Assembly (NCBI GenBank): GCA_002305995.1
Contig: DBRN01000006.1
Location: forward strand, 215,144 to 279,143
DNA: 64,000 bases
From: Atopobiaceae bacterium UBA1367
Lineage (GTDB): Bacteria > Actinomycetota > Coriobacteriia > Coriobacteriales > Atopobiaceae
Direction of reading: 5' to 3'
The notes under the pieces: generated by a model
The model's database searches: none
Told to the model about the DNA's origin: nothing
The model's input: the letters and a program-made list of their open reading frames with translations, nothing else
Program-made: the position numbers and the translations under genes
Shown here: one piece after another, positions 42,331 to 49,968 of the stretch
Layout: the number at the start of each line of letters is the position of its first letter
Numbering within the stretch: the first letter of the stretch is position 1

Positions 42331-42405
42331 GTCCACGGGACAAAGCGGGGAGTCCCACACAGCACCTAGACGGATCAGCGCCCGGCATCACCGGGCTTTT
42401 CTTTT
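42311..42405 (+). promoter_or_regulatory. Mutually exclusive antiterminator/terminator of the argG leader
   Basis: Terminator: GCCCGG (42380-42385), loop CATCA, CCGGGC (42391-42396), then TTTTCTTTT. Alternative: 42311-42324, which overlaps the last arginine codons, can pair with 42376-42386 through 11 Watson-Crick pairs and one 3-nt bulge, using the terminator's 5' arm. A ribosome stalled on the first arginine pairs would leave 42311-42324 free and favour read-through; one reaching the stop codon at 42328 would cover it and favour termination. A third stem, CTAGGT/ACCTAG with GGGAC/GTCCC (42327-42369), may also form. Confidence 0.65.
42380..42405 (+). terminator. Intrinsic terminator in the argG leader
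   Basis: A 6-bp GC stem with a 5-nt loop and a T4-C-T4 tail, between the leader peptide and argG. No full gene ends here, so its role is attenuation of argG, not termination of an upstream gene. Confidence 0.85.
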
Positions 42406-42531
42406 GCCAATGCATCAGATTGGCAGCACTACCAGCTCGTATTCAGAAAACAAATCCATGGGGCCCAGGGGATGCGAAAACCTGAGAAACACGGACCCCA
42501 GCGGCAATCTCGCAGGAAAGGACTGAGAAGT

Positions 42532-43788
42532 ATGGCTAGCGCAGAGAGGGAAAAGGTCGTTCTCGCATATTCTGGTGGTCTCGACACCTCCGTCATGGTC
42601 AAGTGGCTGCAAATCGAGAAGGACCTCGACGTCATCGCCATCTGCGGCAACGTGGGGCAGGATGCCGAGGACCTCGAATGGGTCAAGCAAAAGGCGTATG
42701 ACATGGGCGCCATCTATGCCGATGCCGTCGACCTGCGCGAGTCGTATGCCAACAACGTGTTGACCAAGGCCATCGCTGCCAATGGCATGTACGAGAACAC
42801 CTACCCCCTGCTCTCAGCCCTGTCTCGACCGATGATCGTTCAGTACCTCGTCAACTGCGCGCACCAGTACGGTGCGCACTACATCGCCCATGGGTGCACC
42901 GGCAAGGGCAACGACCAGGTTCGCTTCGAGAGCTGCATCCATGCGCTCGACCCCGAGCTCAAGATCCTGGCCCCGGTGCGCGAGTGGGACCTGCTCACCC
43001 GCGAGCAGGAGATGGAGTGGGCTGAGGAGCATGGCGTGCCCGTGCCCACCACCGCAGCCAAGCCCTACTCCATCGACGACAACCTGTGGGGACGTGCCAT
43101 CGAGTGCGGCGTGCTGGAGAATCCCTGGAACGAGCCGCCCGTTGACATCTGGACGATGACCACCTCGCCAGAGAATGCCCCCGACCAGCCCGAGGAAGTC
43201 ATCCTGGGCTTCGAGCAGGGTGTGCCCGTGAGCCTGAATGGCGAGCGCATGTCCCTGCTCGACCTCGTCATCAGGATGAACGAGATCTGCGGCGCGCACG
43301 GCTATGGCCGCATCGACATGATCGAGGATCGCGTGGTGGGCATCAAGAGCCACGAATGCTACGAGTGTCCCGCCTCGCTGGCCATCCTCGCGATGCACCA
43401 CGCGCTTGAGACCATGTGTCTCGATCGCGACACCCTGCAGCACAAGCACATGGTCGACCAGCGGTGGGCCGCGCTGGTCTATGACGGCCTCTGGTTCTCG
43501 CAGCTCAAGGACGCACTCGATGCCTTCTGTACCAGCACGCAGGAGTTTGTGACCGGTGAGGTTCGCGCCAAGCTCTACAAGGGCAGCCTCACGGTCACCG
43601 GTCGCAAGAGCGCCTACTCGCTCTACGACTATGGCCTTGCGACGTATTCCGACGGTGACACCTTCGACCGCACGGCCTCCAAGGGCTTCATCGAGCTGCA
43701 CAGCCTGCCCAGCAAGACGTGGTCGTCCAAGCAAGGCCCGGCGGCCGAGCGCGCATCTGGCAGCAGGAAGCATGACCTGTCGGCGTAG
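42532..43788 (+). CDS. argG: Argininosuccinate synthase
   Basis: 418 residues. The ATP pyrophosphatase loop YSGGLDTS lies at residues 13-20; CGNVGQDAEDLEWVKQKA, HGCTGKGNDQVRFE and SIDDNLWGRAIECG follow, all typical. It joins citrulline and aspartate. ATG at 42532 (MASAEREK) lies nine bases after AAGGA; the frame upstream to 42472 is leader. argH follows 85 bp later. The leader peptide and terminator upstream suggest control by arginine supply. Confidence 0.96.
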   Translation: MASAEREKVVLAYSGGLDTSVMVKWLQIEKDLDVIAICGNVGQDAEDLEWVKQKAYDMGAIYADAVDLRESYANNVLTKAIAANGMYENTYPLLSALSRPMIVQYLVNCAHQYGAHYIAHGCTGKGNDQVRFESCIHALDPELKILAPVREWDLLTREQEMEWAEEHGVPVPTTAAKPYSIDDNLWGRAIECGVLENPWNEPPVDIWTMTTSPENAPDQPEEVILGFEQGVPVSLNGERMSLLDLVIRMNEICGAHGYGRIDMIEDRVVGIKSHECYECPASLAILAMHHALETMCLDRDTLQHKHMVDQRWAALVYDGLWFSQLKDALDAFCTSTQEFVTGEVRAKLYKGSLTVTGRKSAYSLYDYGLATYSDGDTFDRTASKGFIELHSLPSKTWSSKQGPAAERASGSRKHDLSA

Positions 43789-43812
43789 GTTAGACTAGGG
43801 CGGAGCATGGAG

Positions 43813-43851
43813 CAGGGTGAGGCGTCCGGGATGGCTTGGCGTCTCACCCTG
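43813..43851 (+). repeat. Hairpin between argG and argH
   Basis: CAGGGTGAGGCG (43813-43824) pairs with 43840-43851 over 12 positions with one G-U pair. No T-run follows. It sits 23 bp before the argH start and may set mRNA processing or the relative output of the two genes. Confidence 0.6.
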
Positions 43852-43873
43852 TGGTCAGCGCAAGGAGATTCCC

Positions 43874-45295
43874 ATGGCACTGTGGTCCGGCAGGTTCGAG
43901 CAGAGCGTGAGCGAGTTCACCCAGCGGTTCGGCGCCTCGCTCGAGGTCGACAAGCACATGTACCGCCAGGACATTGCGGGATCCATCGCCCACGCCCGGA
44001 TGCTCGCCCGTCAGGGCATCATCAGCCAGAGCGACTTCGAGCACATCGAAGTGGGCCTTCTGGAGATAGGGCACCAGATCGACCAGGGACGATTCAAGTA
44101 CGACATCAACGATGAGGACATCCACATGGCCGTGGAGAGCGAGCTCATCGATGACATCGGCGCAGCCGGGCAGCGGCTGCATACCGGACGCTCGCGCAAC
44201 GATCAGGTGGCGACCGACATCCGCCTGCACGCCAAGAGCATGCTGCTGACGCTGATGGCGGAGAACTACTCGTTGCGCAAGGTCATCACCCGTTCGGCTC
44301 GCAAGCACTTCGGTGTGGTCATGCCAGGGTACACGCACCTGCAGCACGCCCAGCCGATACTCTTCTCGCACCATCTGCTGGCCTACTTCTGGATGTTCAC
44401 GCGCGACTTCAAGCGACTGCACGACGCATACCAGTCTGCGGACGTGAACCCGCTGGGTTCGGCGGCGCTGGCCGGCACCACCTATCCGCTCGACCGCTCC
44501 TACACCACCGAGCTCCTGGGATTCGATCGTCCCACGCCCAACTCGATGGACGCGGTGAGCGACCGCGACTACCTGCTTGACCTTGAGTACGCCTGCAGCA
44601 TGGGCATGATGCACCTCTCACGCCTGTGCGAGGAGATCGTGCTGTGGAGCACCACGGAGTTTGGCTTCGTCACGCTGAGCGACAGCTACGCCACCGGATC
44701 GAGCATCATGCCACAGAAGAAGAACCCCGACTTTGCCGAGCTCACGCGCGGCAAGACCGGACGCGTGGTGGGCGATCTCGTGGGCCTGCTCGTGACGATG
44801 AAGTCGCTGCCCTTGGCGTACAACAAGGACCTTCAGGAGTGCAAGGAGGGCGCCATCGACGCCTTTGACACGCTGCGCGACTCCATGATCTGCATGGAGG
44901 GCATGATCGACACCTGGACCGTGCACAAGCATCGCATGCTGGAGGAGGCGAGCCTGGGCTTCACGGCGGCCACCGATGTGGCGGACTATCTCGCCAAGCG
45001 CGGTGTGCCCTTCCGCAAGGCGCACGAGATCGTGGGCGAGCTGGTGCTGTATTGCGAGAAGCACAAGGTGGGTCTCGAGGACCTCACGCTGGCGGAGTTC
45101 AAGCAGGCATCGCCCATCTTCAAGGATGACATCGTGGGTGAGCTTGACCCCGAGGCCATCGCACGTGCGCGCACGACGTACGGCGGCACCGGACACGACG
45201 CCGTTCGTCAGCAGCTGCTCGAGGCGAGCCGCGTGTTGAAGCGCGACCGTCGCGTGGTCAAGGCGATCCGTGAGAAGGGCGGCGTGATCGAGTAG
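43874..45295 (+). CDS. argH: Argininosuccinate lyase
   Basis: 473 residues of the fumarase/aspartase superfamily. It starts ALWSGRFEQSVSEFTQRF; DEDIHMAVESELIDDIG, HTGRSRNDQVATD, GYTHLQHAQPI and the signature GSSIMPQKKNPD are present. It splits argininosuccinate into arginine and fumarate. ATG at 43874 is seven bases after AAGGAG. It is the second gene of the arg pair. Confidence 0.96.
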   Translation: MALWSGRFEQSVSEFTQRFGASLEVDKHMYRQDIAGSIAHARMLARQGIISQSDFEHIEVGLLEIGHQIDQGRFKYDINDEDIHMAVESELIDDIGAAGQRLHTGRSRNDQVATDIRLHAKSMLLTLMAENYSLRKVITRSARKHFGVVMPGYTHLQHAQPILFSHHLLAYFWMFTRDFKRLHDAYQSADVNPLGSAALAGTTYPLDRSYTTELLGFDRPTPNSMDAVSDRDYLLDLEYACSMGMMHLSRLCEEIVLWSTTEFGFVTLSDSYATGSSIMPQKKNPDFAELTRGKTGRVVGDLVGLLVTMKSLPLAYNKDLQECKEGAIDAFDTLRDSMICMEGMIDTWTVHKHRMLEEASLGFTAATDVADYLAKRGVPFRKAHEIVGELVLYCEKHKVGLEDLTLAEFKQASPIFKDDIVGELDPEAIARARTTYGGTGHDAVRQQLLEASRVLKRDRRVVKAIREKGGVIE

Positions 45296-45411
45296 GCTGT
45301 GGCAGCCAGCTGTGCCCGTGGGCCTTGTCGGCAGTCGCGGCGCAGGCATGCGGATACCCGTAGGAGCAGCTAGAATCATGTGAGGCTGCCGCTGCGTGCG
45401 AAAGGACTCAC

Positions 45412-46758
45412 ATGATAGAGCGCTACACCCGCCCCGAGATGGGGCACATCTTCTCCCTCGAGAACAAGTACGCCATCTGGCAGGAGATCGAGGTGCTTGC
45501 CTGTGAGGCGCACGCCGAGATGGGCAAGATCGGCATCACGCGCGAGGAGGCCGCGTGGATTCGCGCCCATGCCTCCTTCGACCGTGCCGAGGTCGACGAG
45601 ATCGAGGCCGTCACCAACCACGACGTCATTGCCTTTCTCACCAACATGGGGACGTACATAGACGCCGAGGTTCCCGAGGGAGATCCCAAGCCCAGCCGTT
45701 GGGTGCACTATGGCATGACCAGCTCCGACTTGGGCGACACCGCCCTGTGCTATCAGCTTGCGCAGGCTACCGACATCATCATCGACGACTGTCGCAAGCT
45801 GGGCGAGATCTGCAAGCGTCGTGCGTTCGAGGAGCGTGACACCCTGTGTGTCGGGCGCACGCACGGCATCCACGCCGAACCCATGACCTTCGGCATGAAG
45901 TTTGGCAGCTGGGCTTGGGAGCTGCGCCGCGCCCTCGACCGCCTGCTGGACGCGCGTCGCCAGGTGGCCGTGGGCGGCATCTCCGGTGCGGTGGGGACGT
46001 ACTCCTCCATCGACCCGTTCATCGAGCGCTACGTGTGCGAGCACATGGGGCTCGAGACAGACCCGCTGTCCACACAGGTTATCAGTCGCGATCGCCATGC
46101 CTGTCTGGCTAGCGTGCTGGCGACGACGGCTGCCAGCTGCGAGCGCATCGCCCAGGAGGTGCGCGCATACCAGAAGACTGACACCCTCGAGGCCGAGGAG
46201 CCGTTCCGCACGGGCCAGAAGGGCTCGAGCGCCATGCCGCACAAGCGCAACCCGATCACCGTTGAGAAGGTCTGCGGGCTCGCTCGCTGCGTGAAGGCAA
46301 ACGCGCAGGTGGCCTATGACAACGTGGCCCTTTGGCACGAGCGGGACATCAGCCATTCCTCTAACGAGCGGGTCGCGCTGGCCGACAGCTTCATTGCGCT
46401 CGATCACATGCTCATCTGCCTCACGCGCATCATCGACGGGCTGGTGCTGTATCCCAAGAGCATGGAGGCCAACCTCAACCGCACGCGCGGCCTGATCTAT
46501 TCCTCCAAGGTGCTGCTTGCCCTCGTTGACACGGGCATCACGCGCGAGGCTGCCTATGCCATCGTGCAGCGCAGCTCCATGGCGGTCTGGGAGGACGTGC
46601 AGCAGGCTCGACCTGGAAAGGATCTGCGTGAGCGACTTGAGGATGACGACGAGTGCACCCTGAGCAGCGAGCAGCTCGACGCCATCTTTGATCCCTGGAG
46701 CTTCTTGGGCCGCATCGCGGTGGTCTTTGACCGCCTCGAGGAGCTGAGCTTCTCGTAA
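45412..46758 (+). CDS. purB: Adenylosuccinate lyase
   Basis: 448 residues. RYTRPEMGHIFSLENKY at the start, HYGMTSSDLGDTA, GRTHGIHAEPMTFG and the superfamily signature GSSAMPHKRNPIT identify PurB. It acts twice in purine synthesis, on SAICAR and on adenylosuccinate. purC lies 5.6 kb downstream. The start follows AAAGGA; a TAGAAT box at 45371-45376 is the likely -10. It is homologous to the preceding argH, but the two are distinct enzymes. Confidence 0.95.
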   Translation: MIERYTRPEMGHIFSLENKYAIWQEIEVLACEAHAEMGKIGITREEAAWIRAHASFDRAEVDEIEAVTNHDVIAFLTNMGTYIDAEVPEGDPKPSRWVHYGMTSSDLGDTALCYQLAQATDIIIDDCRKLGEICKRRAFEERDTLCVGRTHGIHAEPMTFGMKFGSWAWELRRALDRLLDARRQVAVGGISGAVGTYSSIDPFIERYVCEHMGLETDPLSTQVISRDRHACLASVLATTAASCERIAQEVRAYQKTDTLEAEEPFRTGQKGSSAMPHKRNPITVEKVCGLARCVKANAQVAYDNVALWHERDISHSSNERVALADSFIALDHMLICLTRIIDGLVLYPKSMEANLNRTRGLIYSSKVLLALVDTGITREAAYAIVQRSSMAVWEDVQQARPGKDLRERLEDDDECTLSSEQLDAIFDPWSFLGRIAVVFDRLEELSFS

Positions 46759-46787
46759 GGAACCCTGACAGGTCAGGTGGTCGGTAC

Positions 46788-46827
46788 GGCGACGGCCCGC
46801 TCGCACGGTAGCGAGCGGGCCGTCGCC
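46788..46827. terminator. Hairpin terminator after purB
   Basis: A perfect 17-bp stem, 46788-46804 with 46811-46827, and a 6-nt loop, 30 bp past the purB stop. No U-tail; it is followed within 20 bp by inverted-repeat element copy 2. Confidence 0.75.
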
Positions 46828-46845
46828 ATGGCCTGACCCTGTGTG

Positions 46846-46999
46846 TCGAGTCGCTGATGGCACAGATTTCGGGCTGTGCGCTGTTAAGGTCAACACTACG
46901 GAGCATCAGGCCTCTGAATCCTGCGCAAACGATTGGCGCTACGGAACTTGTTCCGCTTTAACAGCGCACAGCCCGAAATCTGTGCCATCAGCGACTCGA
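46846..46999 (-). repeat. Inverted-repeat element, copy 2 (inverted)
   Basis: A 154-bp element with perfect 42-bp inverted repeats (46846-46887 and 46958-46999). The inner part shares TGGCACAGATTTCGGG and GCGCTGTTA with copies 1 and 3; the outer 12 bp are an extension unique to this copy. The 17-nt core is present on the opposite strand, so it is inverted relative to copies 1 and 3. It ends 31 bp before the 3' end of the nuclease-like gene. Confidence 0.88.
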
Positions 47000-47030
47000 T
47001 TGGTGCGGAACTTCACCCGATGAGCCCTCC

Positions 47031-48071
47031 TTATAGGTCCTCGGGGCCGTGCAGGTACGGCATGAGCGTCTGCCATCGTGCGGTCTCTACCAAGTCTGGC
47101 TGGTTCCTTGACGCACGTTCGATTGCGAGGAGTCTCGCATGGGTCTTCTGCCGTATGGTCTCGTACGCAGCTCCCCCTCGATCGCGGCGTCCGAGGCTCT
47201 TTCTGATTCCCTGACAGACCGAGACGAATGCCGCATAGTCGTTGAACTGTCGAGTTGATAGGGGGATCACGGTCTTGCCCATGCGCTGAAAGGCAGTGAT
47301 CTTCTCGAAGTCAAACTCTTTCTGCTCTTCGTCATCGTGGTATGTATCGCTGTTGTATTCGAGGAAGAGATCCTTGTCTGACCATGCCACGTCAGCGATG
47401 AGAAACGACTTCTGGGTCAGGGGTCGTGTTGCGGCGGTTATGGAGACCTGCATGTTGGCAAGGAAGGGCCCGAGCGACTGTCCACCGACATGGCTGGGCA
47501 GCGAGAGGGCAAGGTTGACGCTCGCTTCGCGTGGTGAGGCGGACCGTTCGACGGCCCAGCCCACCGCACGTGACGCCAGTCGTGCCCCACGAACATACGT
47601 GCAGTGTGACAGGTACGAACGCATGCCCTCCTTGGTTACCAAGGGCTCCCTCTGCACAAGGTTTCTCCTTTCGAGGGCCGACAGGGAGAAGGCACCCATT
47701 AGTCCCGCCGTTGCATGAAGGAGCTCCAGCTCTGGGAGGACCGTTGCGAGACGCACGATGCAGAGCTCGGGGGAGATGACATATAGTCCGTCCCCGATCT
47801 CGTATATCGATCGAGGGGGGAGGGAGGCCTTGCCCCAAGAGCTGCAGGAGAGCATTGCGCCTTGCCGACGGTCCACTGCCTCTTTTGTAAGGAGGTGAAG
47901 CTTGCCCGGTATCCCGCCCGACCTGCGCATTCTTTGCGCCAGCTCCCGGTAGGCGAAAGTTTCGAACGACGTGAGCTGGGGGTTTGGCACCATGAGGCAC
48001 CTGGCCCCACCCCCAGAGAGGGTGCTCATCCAGTACTCATATGCGCTCTGCCTGTCCAAGACAAGTCTCAT
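47031..48071 (-). CDS. Putative PD-(D/E)XK / DUF559-like protein, lone gene between repeat copies
   Basis: 346 residues. The C-terminal third reads IADVAWSDKDLFLEYNSDTYH, then DFEKITAFQRMGKTVIPLS, resembling the DUF559/Vsr-type nuclease core (Asp, then Glu-x-x, then a downstream Lys). The middle, YEIGDGLYVISPELCIVRLA, recalls the SPERT-like segment of AbiEi-family proteins. There is no N-terminal helix-turn-helix as in AbiEi antitoxins. GGAGGGAGG precedes the ATG. GC content looks lower than the neighbours. Element copies 2 and 3 lie 31 bp on each side. No toxin partner is adjacent. Nuclease or defence function is a hypothesis. Confidence 0.55.
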   Translation of the reverse strand: MRLVLDRQSAYEYWMSTLSGGGARCLMVPNPQLTSFETFAYRELAQRMRRSGGIPGKLHLLTKEAVDRRQGAMLSCSSWGKASLPPRSIYEIGDGLYVISPELCIVRLATVLPELELLHATAGLMGAFSLSALERRNLVQREPLVTKEGMRSYLSHCTYVRGARLASRAVGWAVERSASPREASVNLALSLPSHVGGQSLGPFLANMQVSITAATRPLTQKSFLIADVAWSDKDLFLEYNSDTYHDDEEQKEFDFEKITAFQRMGKTVIPLSTRQFNDYAAFVSVCQGIRKSLGRRDRGGAAYETIRQKTHARLLAIERASRNQPDLVETARWQTLMPYLHGPEDL

Positions 48072-48102
48072 GCGCCCTCCCTCCGTTGCGGGAAGGCTAT
48101 TG

Positions 48103-48232
48103 TGGCATAGATTTCAGGTTCTGCGCTGTTAAGGCGAGACGCTCAGAGTAGCACCGATCGTTTGCGCAGGATTCAGGGGTCAGATACTCCGCCGCATCGA
48201 TCTTGATAACACACAACCTGAAATCTATGCCA
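48103..48232 (+). repeat. Inverted-repeat element, copy 3 (degenerate)
   Basis: About 130 bp. Only the outer 18 bp (48103-48120 and 48215-48232, TGGCATAGATTTCAGGTT) still match perfectly; the inner arms have drifted. The core CGTTTGCGCAGGATTCA is intact at 48159-48175 in the same direction as copy 1. It lies 31 bp upstream of the nuclease-like gene start, so it may contain that gene's promoter. Confidence 0.82.
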
Positions 48233-48349
48233 TCTACTATCGAAAGGATCGAGGAAAGACGCCTGTCTGCCCAGATCGTCCTACGTCACGCGCTGGAAAT
48301 CCGTTCATGCAGAACTGCCCGACACCGGAGTCCAAGGCGATCGTGCGGG

Positions 48350-48355
48350 TATACT
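48350..48355 (+). promoter_or_regulatory. -10 box (TATACT) for a possible leaderless transcript
   Basis: TATACT ends seven bases before ATG 48363, so transcription would start at or next to the start codon. No convincing -35 was seen. Confidence 0.45.
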
Positions 48356-48362
48356 GGAACGC

Positions 48363-48533
48363 ATGGCAGCAGAGGTGTTGTGCGCATACCCGACTGCGCT
48401 CCTGGTGGCGCTCGTTCGCATGACGCTCGCACTGGGACCCCGGGCGACGACGGCGTCATCGAGAATCCGTTTCGATGGCAGTCGCAACAGCGATACCAGG
48501 GTTGTGCGAGGTATGTCACGGGAGGGTCGGTGA
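48363..48533 (+). CDS. Possible 56-residue protein, leaderless
   Basis: An uninterrupted ORF of 56 codons beginning MAAEVLCAYPTALLVALV, with a short hydrophobic start and an Arg-rich end. Support: the TATACT box at leaderless distance and a 4-bp GTGA overlap with the next small ORF. No family recognised; it may be chance in a GC-rich sequence. Confidence 0.3.
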   Translation: MAAEVLCAYPTALLVALVRMTLALGPRATTASSRIRFDGSRNSDTRVVRGMSREGR

Positions 48534-48655
48534 GCGAGGTCATGGACATGCGCGCAGGCAGCAACCACTGTCGGGTGTGCGACACCTCCTGCGACCAGAT
48601 GATGATCGCGTCGCGCAAGGCACGAGGTGCGGTGCGCGCGCTACAGATGGAATAG
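48530..48655 (+). CDS. Possible 41-residue Cys-rich protein
   Basis: GTG at 48530 follows GGGAGGG by four bases. The product contains HCRVCDTSCDQMM, three cysteines and a histidine that could bind metal, then a basic stretch. ATG 48542 is an alternative start. The stop is 7 bp before the lipoprotein gene, whose ribosome site overlaps this stop, so co-translation is plausible. Family unknown. Confidence 0.4.
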   Translation: MSEVMDMRAGSNHCRVCDTSCDQMMIASRKARGAVRALQME

Positions 48656-48662
48656 GTGCGTC

Positions 48663-49880
48663 GTGGCAATCTTTGGAAACAACATTACCAGACGCGGGCT
48701 GTTGAGGGCGGGGGCTACCGGTGCGGCGACCGTCGCGACCGTGGGCCTGCTCTCCGGGTGTCGCCATGGGCGAGAGCAGGCATCCGGCCCGGTGGTGGTG
48801 GATGACGATGCAGCCCGCAACATCCTGGACGAGGATCGCGGCTACGAGGAGATCGACCTCGCGCTCGAGGAGACGGGCAACTGGTCGCTGCCAACGGGAA
48901 CCGTCTTCCGCCAGGCGGATGCCACGTGGGTTCCTGGCCTCGCCGCAGGTGCGTCGGCGTTCCCGGTGGTGAAGGGGGTCGCGTTCTCGACCCTCTCGGG
49001 CGAGCTCAATGACGTGGTGACCAGCCTCGTCATGGGCGACGAGCCGAACATGGTCATCTACGACGTGCGCTGCTCTGACGAGGTGTACGCCTGGGTCGAG
49101 ATGGACATGCTCAAGCGATCGTGGGCGCTCTATGCCCAACGCTTCTCCGACGGAGGCGTCTCGGGTGACATATCCACGCTGTGGAAGGGCAACGCGAACT
49201 GGGACCCACCCCTGTTCGCGGTCTCGGGAAACGCTGTCATCTGGCAGGTGATGCCTGCCATCTCGGGCGACAAGACCACGGAGCACTCGTTTTGCTACCT
49301 GTGGCACCTGGGGGACCGCGACGCGCAGGCGGTGGTGGAGTCGCCCGGGCGCTTTGCGACCCCACCGGCAGTCTCGGGCTCCACGGTCACGCTGGCTCCG
49401 CGCGTCCGTGCCGACGAAGGGGTCTACTATGGCATAACCGCCTATGACTTGCGCGATGACCTCGCCACGGAGATCGACCAACTGGTCCTCCCGCAGAGCG
49501 TGCATCCCTTCAGGGCGGTCCGCATGGGCGACCGCTTCGCCTTCTCCATCGAGGCCAACTACTCGTCAGGAGGGCTGCTTGGGTCGATGGGCACCTATGT
49601 CGGCTCGGGGGATGGCCCGTTCATCACCCTGGCGCGCGAGCCGGCTGCCCAGGTTGCCGGGAAGGCTGACCTGCTCATCATCAAGAGCCGTGCCTCGTAC
49701 TTCGTGGTCGACACGGACCACGAGACCTACTCCATCCTCACCGCAAGCAACCGCTGTCTGGACTACGGGGAGTATCCGGCCAGCGAGGGCGTCGTCTCGC
49801 AGTTCGTGACCTTTGCAACGGTGAAGGATGCGGGCACCGGCTACCCGTCTGCCGTAACGGTAAGGGCCTTTGCCCTCTAG
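48663..49880 (+). CDS. Putative Tat-exported lipoprotein of unknown function
   Basis: 405 residues from GTG 48663. The N-terminus has a twin-arginine motif (TRRGLLRAG, Arg10-Arg11), a hydrophobic stretch and the lipobox LLSGC with Cys33. The mature part is acidic with repeated beta-rich segments (GNAVIWQVMP, GDRFAFSIEANYSSGG), suggesting a beta-propeller-like surface domain. It lies upstream of a two-component system with an 88-bp gap containing a separate -10 box, so it may be the sensed or regulated partner; function unknown. Confidence 0.75.
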   Translation: MAIFGNNITRRGLLRAGATGAATVATVGLLSGCRHGREQASGPVVVDDDAARNILDEDRGYEEIDLALEETGNWSLPTGTVFRQADATWVPGLAAGASAFPVVKGVAFSTLSGELNDVVTSLVMGDEPNMVIYDVRCSDEVYAWVEMDMLKRSWALYAQRFSDGGVSGDISTLWKGNANWDPPLFAVSGNAVIWQVMPAISGDKTTEHSFCYLWHLGDRDAQAVVESPGRFATPPAVSGSTVTLAPRVRADEGVYYGITAYDLRDDLATEIDQLVLPQSVHPFRAVRMGDRFAFSIEANYSSGGLLGSMGTYVGSGDGPFITLAREPAAQVAGKADLLIIKSRASYFVVDTDHETYSILTASNRCLDYGEYPASEGVVSQFVTFATVKDAGTGYPSAVTVRAFAL

Positions 49881-49911
49881 CATTGCGTGGCATGTGCGGG
49901 GCCTGAGGTAC

Positions 49912-49917
49912 TATACT
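49912..49917 (+). promoter_or_regulatory. -10 box (TATACT) for the two-component operon
   Basis: TATACT 51 bp before the response-regulator start; a spaced -35 is not evident. It would give the regulator-kinase pair its own transcript. Confidence 0.45.
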
Positions 49918-49968
49918 GATGCATGTATGCCCCTGTGGGCTATCGGTTGCTATCAAGGGAGGCCACCC

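Noticed and set aside
42059..42531. T-box riboswitch upstream of argG
   Set aside because: No AGGGTGGNACCGCG-like T-box sequence was seen; the leader ORF and terminator explain the region better.
41927..48232. Reading the three inverted repeats as a CRISPR array
   Set aside because: Spacing is kilobases, units are 130-154 bp palindromes, and there are no regular spacers or cas genes.
48203..48655. 150-codon plus-strand ORF starting inside repeat copy 3
   Set aside because: The first 110 codons have no ribosome site and begin within the repeat. Only the last 41 codons, with their own GTG and ribosome site, were kept as a tentative small gene.
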